From Diatrype stigma (lineage: Eukaryota > Ascomycota > Sordariomycetes > Xylariales > Diatrypaceae), in contig JAKJXP020000094.1 in the NCBI GenBank assembly GCA_022225965.2, positions 1 through 64,000 on the forward strand: DNA of 64,000 bases, in the 5' to 3' direction. Every line of letters starts with the position of its first letter. Position 1 is the stretch's first letter. The notes beneath the pieces were generated by a model that worked only from the letters and a program-made list of their open reading frames with translations, did no database searches and had not been told where the DNA came from. The translations under genes were made by a program, and so were the position numbers. Below are positions 56,562-64,000 of this stretch, one piece after another.

Positions 56562-57581
56562 CTACTCCTGGTACCACAAATTCTCGAAGTCCACCGTCAT
56601 GTCTTTCCAGCCCTGGTGATAGAGCATGTATGTCTCTGGGTCAAAGATTATAGTATTAGCGCCAAAACCGTGGCTGCCTTTGTCATCGTGACGCTGGCTC
56701 TGAAATTGGCGTTCCTCGTTGCGTTTCTCGACGGCATAGGCGAGACTCAGAGTGAACCGGATTTGGCGGCAACATCTAGAGGAAAGTGCTAGCTTGAGAG
56801 CTTCATCCTTTCTAGATAGGGTAGTTCCATTGGCCCAAGGGTCTCTCTCGATGTCTTTCAACGCAGACGCTTTGAGATGCTTCGCAATGAGTGCCTGCTC
56901 TTCAAACAATGAACTAATGATGGGCTTCCAGGGTAAAGTGATCTGCATACGCTCAAGGTCCAATCCAACATCCTCAACTCTTGGAGGTGGGAATGCGCAA
57001 GTTGAGGCAACGAAAGGAGAGGGCGCTCGAAGTGGACCAGGGAGCGAGTGGGTCGACGCATAACACTCCAGCCCCCTTTTCAGCTTCTCGATTGCAATAT
57101 CCTTGAATTTTCCTGTCCCCTCCTGAACGCGAAAACTGATAATCACGGCCAGGGGGCTCCGCTTCAGGTTCACGAGACTTACGGACGAGAGCCCTTTGTT
57201 GTCCAGCTTGTTCAGTGTGAAGGTAGCACGGGTTTCGTCGATGGCAAGACCTGAAAATGGCAGAGACAAGGTTCCAGCCCGTATCCATTTCTTGATGATA
57301 GGCCCGACGACCTGGACGCGTTCCCAGTTGCTGGTATTGAATTGCATGCTGATACTAGGGAGAATGTGGATTCGAATAGCAATTTCAACCGCTTCCTTGA
57401 AGGTTCGGCAGACACGGCGGAAATCGAACCAGACAGAAGTGGCGTCTTCAGGGCCCATCATCAAGCACATGATCATTGTCAAGATCTCCAGAGGCATGGT
57501 ATCCAAAGCCGGACGGCGCCGGACCGTGAGTTGGGTCGGCATTGTTGTTAGCTTTGGCCGGACTGTTCCTTCCTGTATCAT
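56562..57581 (-). CDS. F-box-like protein of unknown target
   Basis: One exon, 339 residues from ATG 57579-57581. Residues about 27-60 (LDTMPLEILTMIMCLMMGPE, then FDFRRVCRTFKEAVE) look like an F-box, which would link the protein to Skp1/Cul1 ubiquitin ligases. The remainder has no repeats that I recognise. It includes VQVVGPIIKKWIRAGTLSLP, PWANGTTLSRKDEALKLALS and a C-terminal part (NTIIFDPETYMLYHQGWKDM, LWYQE) that recalls fungal F-box proteins with a hypothetical second domain. A second ATG (MPTQLTVRRRP) 13 codons in is also a possible start. Confidence 0.7.
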   Translation of the reverse strand: MIQEGTVRPKLTTMPTQLTVRRRPALDTMPLEILTMIMCLMMGPEDATSVWFDFRRVCRTFKEAVEIAIRIHILPSISMQFNTSNWERVQVVGPIIKKWIRAGTLSLPFSGLAIDETRATFTLNKLDNKGLSSVSLVNLKRSPLAVIISFRVQEGTGKFKDIAIEKLKRGLECYASTHSLPGPLRAPSPFVASTCAFPPPRVEDVGLDLERMQITLPWKPIISSLFEEQALIAKHLKASALKDIERDPWANGTTLSRKDEALKLALSSRCCRQIRFTLSLAYAVEKRNEERQFQSQRHDDKGSHGFGANTIIFDPETYMLYHQGWKDMTVDFENLWYQE

Positions 57582-58225
57582 GCCTGGTTATTTAATGATG
57601 GGTTTCCAGAGGTAGGCTACATGCTCACCTAAGCCATTCGTCAGCAGGGCTGTTGTTTCCTGGCGATGGATTGCAGAACTGGTTTGTGCTGGGGTGTGGT
57701 TTTCGGACCGTGGGAGTAGGTAACGACGCGAGTTCCCAACCGATAACAGGCACCAATGATGACAAAACAGCCCAGGTAAACAAAAGTCGACAGACCTTAG
57801 TGCGAAGGGAGGGTTAGGGGGGTCGATGGCAAGAGCCCGTGGCTAAAGAGACGTGTTGCCCAGGTGATGGGAATCAAATGGCTGAAGGTACCGGTTTGCA
57901 ACGTCGGTGAAGTAACACATAAGTACCAAGTACCAGCACTGTAGGTTCCTCTCAGATTCTGCCTAAGTAGCCTCGTGGACCTAATGGCAAGGGCAGTTCG
58001 TCAAATACATCCATCTGTAGCAAAACGTAGGTCAATAAGTGTTAGTCCATTATCAATGTACATGCTGCTATATGGCTACAAGTTGAATTTGCCTGTTATG
58101 GAAATGTGAGAAGCGATAAGCATGCAGGTGGATAACAGGTAATTGGTATAAGATGTTGCCTTGACGTTACATATCTCCTGCTGTTTACAACCACGGCTTT
58201 GACCAATCTTGTTATCTACAGTACC

Positions 58226-58262
58226 AAAGGGGGGTTGGAGGATAGGGGGGTGGAGAGGGGGG
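58226..58262 (+). repeat. G-rich tract, possible G-quadruplex
   Basis: Three runs of five to six G separated by 5-12 bases, plus GG pairs between. It is a candidate quadruplex by pattern only. Confidence 0.4.
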
Positions 58263-58636
58263 CAATTCAATACTTTGCACATCGTAAGTATTAGTTCCCA
58301 TCCCCGAAAGATAGCAGATAATGACTATACTCTACCTCGGCATCCAAGACTTGACAGAAAAGCTTAACTATCACCTCTTGCTTCGAAAGACCTCAACCGC
58401 AAAATAGCAAAGATTACACATCAGCTTCAAAACCGGAAACTATAAGGACCACACCCCCCACCCCGTTGCAACGGCCGGATTCCTTTGAAGGCAACCTTAA
58501 TAGTGTGATTGTAACGATGCTCTTGGCAGCCTTCGAAGAACTAGCAAGTGGGAGGTTGTGTCATAGGTATGAGAACGGTTTCTCAAAGCATACCTGATCA
58601 TCTGAGTTATGTCATACGTAAGACTACGGAGGTAGC

Positions 58637-58700
58637 GACCAAAAGTTAGCGGACACTTCACTGCCAACAATGGGTAGCGATAGTTCGCTGACTTTTGGTC
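58637..58700. repeat. Inverted repeat with 18-base arms
   Basis: GACCAAAAGTTAGCGGAC (58637-58654) pairs with GTTCGCTGACTTTTGGTC (58683-58700), with two mismatches and a 28-base middle. It could be a very short MITE remnant, a solo pair of terminal repeats, or a regulatory palindrome. Confidence 0.65.
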
Positions 58701-58866
58701 ATTGTCTCATACATACAGCATCATACTGTTTTTAGTAATGCCTCTTTTGGAAACCATCAACCCGAACTACAAGGGGTTCAGAATAACGCGTCATGTTGAT
58801 CAAGCTCGAGCCTCCTCCGTGTTTCGAACTCGAGTTATCATGACGTCAAAATAAATTCGAGGGGCT

Positions 58867-58873
58867 TATAAAA
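58867..58873 (+). promoter_or_regulatory. TATA-like element of the 58975 gene
   Basis: TATAAAA lies about 100 bases before ATG 58975, a usual distance. Judged by position only. Confidence 0.4.
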
Positions 58874-58974
58874 CACTGCTATGCTGGAATGCACAGCTCT
58901 GCGAATTTGGCAACTCACATTTATTGGCTAGTATTCTAGCATCGGCCTCATTCATCTCGTACTCGAGTTCAACC

Positions 58975-60936
58975 ATGCCGCATACCGAACATGACGGGAA
59001 TCCATCGGGACCCAACCCGAACAAGTCCGTGGCTTGGAAGAAAAATATTCTTCAGTGCCTCGACCACCTTCAGGACACCGGATCTTCCGCGACACGTCGA
59101 GTCAACAAACCCTACACAGACCCCGGCTTGACAGTACGTGGACATCACATCTCCTTGCCGCCTTCTAGTCAGGACGTTGAGACGATCGATGGTGCATGCG
59201 GACCAGTGGCATTCGGCAGTGTCGTAGAAACACAGGGTGACGAGGCCACGGGCGTAATGCGGGGACTGGACGCCAGCCAGTTCCAAATTGATAACCCAGC
59301 CTGGGAATCCTATCTCGATAGCACCCTACGCTATGCTACGAAGAAGCTTGGTATGCCACCGAGTGTAAGGGCAGAGCCCAGCAAATTGCTCTTCTTCAAA
59401 AAGGGGTGCTCATGGAAATTCGACGCGGACCGCGAGGAAACCCCTGGCGTGATAGGCACGATGTTGGTCTGTCTCCCTCTCGAACACAGTGGTGGAGGCG
59501 TCTGCTTTTCGCGCGAGCCTGATGATACCTACGCGTTCGACATGAGCGAGCATTCAAGATCTAGCTTGACAAGCATCACTTATCGTTCTGGTCTTGCGAA
59601 GGAATTCAGGCCCTTGACTTCGGGTCATCGACTCGTACTTGTATATGACATCACCTTGACAGTCAGTAGCGTGTTCCCTGCAAGTACTCGTCACACTTGG
59701 TTGGACAGGCTACAGTCTCTGGTCATGAGGTGGCAAGATCAGTTTCCACGAACGCGCAACCTCGCCTACCTCTTGAAGGGTCGATATGACACTTCAGAGT
59801 TGACATTCAGCAAGCTGAAAGATGGGGATGAAAGCGTTGTTGATAGTCTCCGTGCTATGTGCTCCAGGGCTGGAGTTTACATCTTCCTGGTGAACATGAA
59901 AAAGCCCCAGGTTGATGAGGATCATGACTCCGACTCTGACTACGGTTGGGATTATGACACGACTTCCGTGTCTCCTTGGGGAGAGGCTCATCGTTTACAT
60001 GCGATCCTCACACTTGGTGGACAGGTAATCTGTCGTTCCTTACACGTTAGTTATGATCAGATCCTTGGGATAGACACATCGGATGAATGCCTAGATCCGG
60101 AAACTTGGTTTGGCGAGGCCGAACGTCACGATGCGGTTGGTCATTACTCCTCATCTACACTCAGGCCAAAGAATGTCGAACTAATCTTTCCCGCCAGGCT
60201 GTCCTGCTGGTACCCAAACATGTGTTCTCGACATGCCTGTCGGCCGATAACGTCGAAATGCAAGCCATGATAGATTTCATCATCAACGACCTCAACGAGA
60301 GCGGCGGTGATGCATACACCCGGACGGCCAACCTGGGCTTTCTCGTGAAAGCCCTTGACCATGATGCTATGTCTAACAACATAGCCCTTGGGCTACTAGA
60401 TACTGCCATAGCTTTCGAAAGCAGCCAGATCTACCACAAAGCCCTTTCGGTAGCATTGAAAATCCCTAACCGACGCTTGGAGGCAATATCCAAAGTTAGT
60501 CGCCTTGTTCAGAGAGCATCCTCTTCGAACCCAAAGGCCGAGATAAACTGGAACTATTGGTATGGCCTGCCCCCCTCCGCCCTCTCAATCCGATGATAGT
60601 TTGTAGCTGATAATAAACATGTCCACTAGGCTGAAGGCTTTGATTGGTGGTCCTATGAATCGAGATGTGACTTGGACCTACGTAAGGCATTTCGAAAGGC
60701 TTCTGGAACCAGGGCCCGTTAGAGAATCATTCAAGCCATGGGCTACAATCGTATCTAGCGAGAGGACTTATGCTAGGCTATCTTTGAATATGACGGAGCA
60801 TAAGCCCTTTCTAAACCCTATCGATGCGCGCGTGGACGACCAGGCAAGTGGGAGTGGTGATTGCGAGGGCACGGGGAAGAGAAAGGCGTGTGATGAGCTA
60901 GACGGACATGTCTATGGGCGACTGAGAGCGGCATAA
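58975..60936 (+). CDS. Degenerate 2OG-Fe(II) oxygenase-like protein, metal triad lost
   Basis: Related to the gene at 51908-53739. Proposed exons are 58975-60135, 60198-60559 and 60630-60936, in phase, 609 residues; ATG 58975 is the first ATG of the frame. The core matches the paralogue (FDADREETPG, GTMLVCLPLEHSGGG, TSGHRLVLVYDI), with identical spacing. The metal ligands differ: H258 corresponds to D150, D260 to D152 (kept), H318 to K209, while R328 corresponds to R219. It is therefore probably not an active oxygenase. Intron 2 (donor GTATGG, acceptor CCACTAG) is well supported because it restores NWNYWLKALIGG. Intron 1 (60136-60197) is less certain; the alternative is a one-base frameshift there. 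The C-terminal part ends with a Lys/Arg patch (GTGKRKACDEL). Confidence 0.75.
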
Positions 60937-61760
60937 TGGCCCTTGGTCAGTTATGTGTGGGATTACGTAAGTAGATAGGGGCTTACAAGTGTCGTGAAAG
61001 AGCTTGGCACCTTCAAGCCCGACTCCTGGGCGACAGGGAAGGCGACTGGCTATAATTCGATTATCATCACTGGAGGTCTGATATCATAGTGCATCTTAGC
61101 GTATCATATCTCCAAATGCCGTTATTATCCCCCTAGCCTCGTTTCCACCACGGCATTATCCAATAACTACTCAGCCTCAAGACTCTTCATAATAATACTG
61201 TCCATAATATGCAAGAATCAGGGGCCTGCCTGCATAACACCACTGGGGTAGTAATCTGTCACGTCAGGCAGCCAGGATATGGTCAGATTCCGCCGCCCGA
61301 GTGCACGGGGGTCAGATGTCTGAATTCTTCTTGGCGCGAAGCGTAAGCTGTCCATTATCTAGTCACACAGCATAGCGCTGTCCATTTTCTGGTCGCACGG
61401 CATGGCCAGACTCTGACTGCAACGTCGTGACAACCCCGCCATGCCAGCCTACGAATAGCCCTCTGCAATAGGTTCGATCTGTTGTCTCCGAGTCTAGGCC
61501 TGCTGTCCATTTTCTGGTGGCGTCATATTCCAGACCTCGGAATTATGAACCAGGCTGAGCATTGCCAGCCCATTGCATTTAGACCAGACCTAGATAACTG
61601 AACTCCGCAACAGGGGGCACTGCCTATATATTCCTAGTCACCTCGTGTCCGATGAGCTCTGAATGTATCCTTTCGTTCTATCGTATATTCGTCTCCGGTG
61701 TCGTTTCAAGCAATTGGCACCTCTCCACTTCAAGCAGATCAATCTTGAGATACCTTCATC
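60937..61760. other. Intergenic with a repeated CTGTCCATTTTCTGG motif
   Basis: No supported gene. Three direct copies of a 15-base motif occur at about 61348, 61378 and 61503. The last 120 bases are a pyrimidine/purine-mixed leader of the next gene. Confidence 0.45.
61348..61520. repeat. Three direct copies of CTGTCCATTTTCTGG
   Basis: Copies at about 61348 (two changes), 61378 and 61503. The first two are 30 bases apart and each is followed by GTC(A/G)CAC(A/G)GCAT. They lie upstream of the Clr5-domain gene and might be binding sites or the remains of a repeat. Confidence 0.55.
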
Positions 61761-64000
61761 ATGTCGTCTGCCAGGCGTCCTCGTGGCGATCAACATGGTG
61801 AGCTCTTCAAACAGCATGAAGGCATTCTTCGACAACTGTACCAAGACGAGGGAAAGACACTCCGGGAGGTGAAGCACACCATGGAGGACCAACATGGCTT
61901 TCCTGGTATACCGTAAGTCAACCTTGCCGTTCTGCAGCTACTAGAGGGATGACTAAAACATTTACAGTCTCTCAACCTACGAGTCTAAGCTTCGAGATGA
62001 TCTTAGGCTCCGTAAAAATCTCAAAGGATCCGACTGGCATGTCGTGTATCAGCATTGGAAGAGACGCAGGGGAAAAGAGACTGGGGTTTACATCAACGGA
62101 ACCCGAAGGCCTTGGAGGCATGCCTGGAAGGCGATGAGAAGGTCTCGAGATCTACCAGTAGATCAAGGTAACAACACCCCTCCCATTTTCTGATATTACG
62201 TGTTACTTGAACGTCATGAGACCTTGGAGGTTCTTCAGTCTAAACAGCTTCAAATTAGGGGAATACTTACCGCTCCCTGCCAACGTATCTGTTCGCACGC
62301 CATCCCCTGTGGAGATGTCCCCTCCTATATACCCGGAACCTCAAGCGCACGCACTAAGCATTACCCCCCCGGGCTCTCTTATTTCTCCACTTCCAGCACC
62401 GTCCCCTCTTCGGATGAGTGCATCCCCTATCGACAACCTTCTACGAACGGGAGAAGGATCTGGTAGGCTTACCCATTATACTTACATTGTCATGAACAAA
62501 CTCTAATTCCAAGCCTTAGGACTGTCTAGCTTACCCTTCGGCGAAAACGAAGGGAGACGTCGTCCCCTCGAGCAATCCTGTGGACACATGTCCAATGAAC
62601 TACAGCTCTCAAACCATGGCTATACTGGCTCTTCGATGCTATTTGCCACTCAAGTTGCCAAGTCCACGGCCTATCTCACCCCGGCCCTTGCTAGATGGAG
62701 GCTTTCACTTCAGGAAGTTCCATGGTATGCGTTCAAGCAGGAGTTGTTCAGTATGTGTTCCAGAACTTCCATATTAGTTCACTTGTTGACGCTTTCCCCT
62801 CTTATAGCCATCGCTAGCCGTGGAACACAGGATATGGGGGCATACAGCACGGCCGTCAACCATATAGCCCAAGGGCTCAGACCAGAGTTGTCCACAGATT
62901 GGCAGATCTCATACCCGTCGATTTTCTTCTCCTTCTTTGACCCGAGGCCTTCGCACACGCAAATTACGCTCAATTTCGATGCATTGGACTATTTAAGTCG
63001 AGCCATCTACCTAGTGTCGAATAACCTTGACCGGATACCTGACTTGAGAGGAATTCCCGATGTGACCGACATCTTGCTCAACTTAATGCCCCACTCGGCC
63101 CTCTTTAACCTACTCCAGATTGACCTCCCAACTATAAGGGCCACTTGGGAGGCTTTGACATACAGTGCAGGCGTGCGTGGTCGACGAGACGCTTGTGGTT
63201 TCCTCCTCCGAATTGGAATTAGACGTCCCTTGTGGATCCTACCGGATGGCCATCTGTACCTCTCCTTTGCTGCCAAGATAAACAACCAAAGCATCGTCCA
63301 AGAATTATTGAAACTTGGAATTCATCCGAATGATCCAATTAAATCAGACCGGGTCCATCATCCAATGCATGCTATCGTGGAAGCAGCGGCAGCGGGTAGT
63401 ATCGAATGCTTAAAATTACTAGTCGGCATCTGCGATGTGAACCACGTCGTAAATTACGGAGATCCAAAAAGTTCCCCTTTCATATTATTCCTTCATTATA
63501 TTAGGAGGCAAAAGTTGCTTTGGTATGGAAAACAGTTGAGCCTTGAGGACAAATCGATAAACTCGGCATTACGTCTCCTCCTAGTGTCAGGGGCAAATGT
63601 TGACCACATCTCTATGCAGCAAAGGCTTTTATATGTTGAGGATGTGGACGGTCTTATTAGTTTTCATGATCACGAGAGAATACCATTGGAGTTACGATTC
63701 ATGGTATTCGAAGAAAGCTATTTTTGGGACCCGGCTGTGTTCGAAACATTTATGCAATATAGCTCGAAAGCAAAAACGCAGATTACACGACCAGGGATAT
63801 GTATTTCGGCAAAGAAAGGTCGTGGTGCGATCCAGCAATACATCCAGTCGCGGAAAGCACGCGACGACATTGATACCGCGAAGTTTTTAGAACTGATTCT
63901 GGCCGAACAGTTCTTCGTACGAGGCTACAACATCGACCTCGAGGTCGTACGAGGTCTTATTGACTTTGGGGTGAACCCTAGTCTTCCTTCATTGGCACTG
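61761..64000 (+). CDS. Clr5-domain protein, 3' end beyond the window
   Basis: Fungal proteins with an N-terminal Clr5 domain are often joined to ankyrin or TPR repeats; roles in chromatin or as NLR-like receptors are only suggested. Exons are 61761-61912, 61968-62167, 62259-62462, 62520-62750 and 62808 to beyond 64000, all GT-AG and in phase, 660 codons visible. The Clr5 domain fills about residues 15-115 (ILRQLYQDEGKTLREVKHTM, STYESKLRDDLRLRKNLKGS, YINGTRRPWRHAWKAM). A Pro/Ser-rich linker follows. From about residue 390 paired helices with ankyrin-like spacing appear (ACGFLLRIGI, IVQELLKLGIHPND, AAAGSIECLKLLV, LRLLLVSGANVD, VRGLIDFGVNP). The right edge cuts the gene while still open. Confidence 0.83.

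Larger units (their letters stand above)
57582..58974. other. Intergenic with a short inverted repeat and a G-rich tract
   Basis: No supported gene over 1.4 kb. It includes a run with three G6 blocks at 58226-58262 and an 18-base inverted repeat at 58637-58700. The last 200 bases are the likely promoter of the next gene, with a TATAAAA at 58867-58873. Confidence 0.45.

Noticed and set aside
49544..64000. The right part as a secondary-metabolite gene cluster (oxygenase plus methyltransferase)
   Set aside because: No polyketide synthase, NRPS, terpene synthase, P450, transporter or pathway regulator is present, so the co-location alone is not enough.

Overview
The window is nuclear DNA of a filamentous ascomycete (Pezizomycotina, most like a Sordariomycete). 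The signs are short GT-AG introns (about 50-100 bases, with CTAAC/CTGAC-type branch sites), GC-rich coding exons, long pyrimidine-rich leaders, AT-rich repeat relics that look RIP-mutated, and protein families typical of these fungi (Ysc84/Lsb3, Clr5-type, AZUL-HECT, fungal 2OG oxygenase-like). I cannot name the species. The gene models were spliced by hand from reading frames and splice sites.

Left part (1-11 kb): the 5' 669 codons of a long-chain acyl-CoA synthetase run off the left edge. Then comes a repeat- and relic-rich stretch: a broken ABCC transporter fragment, a broken small cysteine-containing frame, two related TA-flanked inverted-repeat elements (5751-6390 and 6457-7027), the ribosome-biogenesis factor Rei1, and an 878-base AT-rich element with 34-base terminal inverted repeats (10172-11049).

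Central part (12-49 kb): mostly conserved housekeeping genes. In order they are an AZUL-HECT E3 ligase, CCT5, two unknown proteins, methionine-R-sulfoxide reductase, an Age2-like ArfGAP, an Sft1-like SNARE, Lsb3/Ysc84, two or three small unknown proteins (two with membrane segments), alanine aminotransferase, the proteasome lid subunit Rpn7 divergent from the mRNA cap methyltransferase Abd1, an intron-containing elongator tRNA-Met, a calmodulin-like protein and a secreted GH29 alpha-L-fucosidase-like enzyme. Together they serve lipid activation, ribosome and proteasome assembly, folding, vesicle traffic, actin/endocytosis, mRNA capping and redox repair. They are not an operon or a pathway cluster.

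Right part (49.5-64 kb): this looks more accessory. It holds a cysteine-rich reading frame broken by one in-frame TAG, a 2OG-Fe(II) oxygenase-like protein with an intact metal triad, a SAM methyltransferase, an F-box-like protein, a second 2OG-like protein whose triad is lost, and the start of a large Clr5-domain protein that runs off the right edge. I saw no CRISPR array, rRNA, complete transposon or clear biosynthetic cluster. The best candidates for novelty are the active/degenerate oxygenase pair, the TAG-interrupted Cys-rich gene, the inverted-repeat elements and the tiny exons in the calmodulin-like and CCT5 genes.
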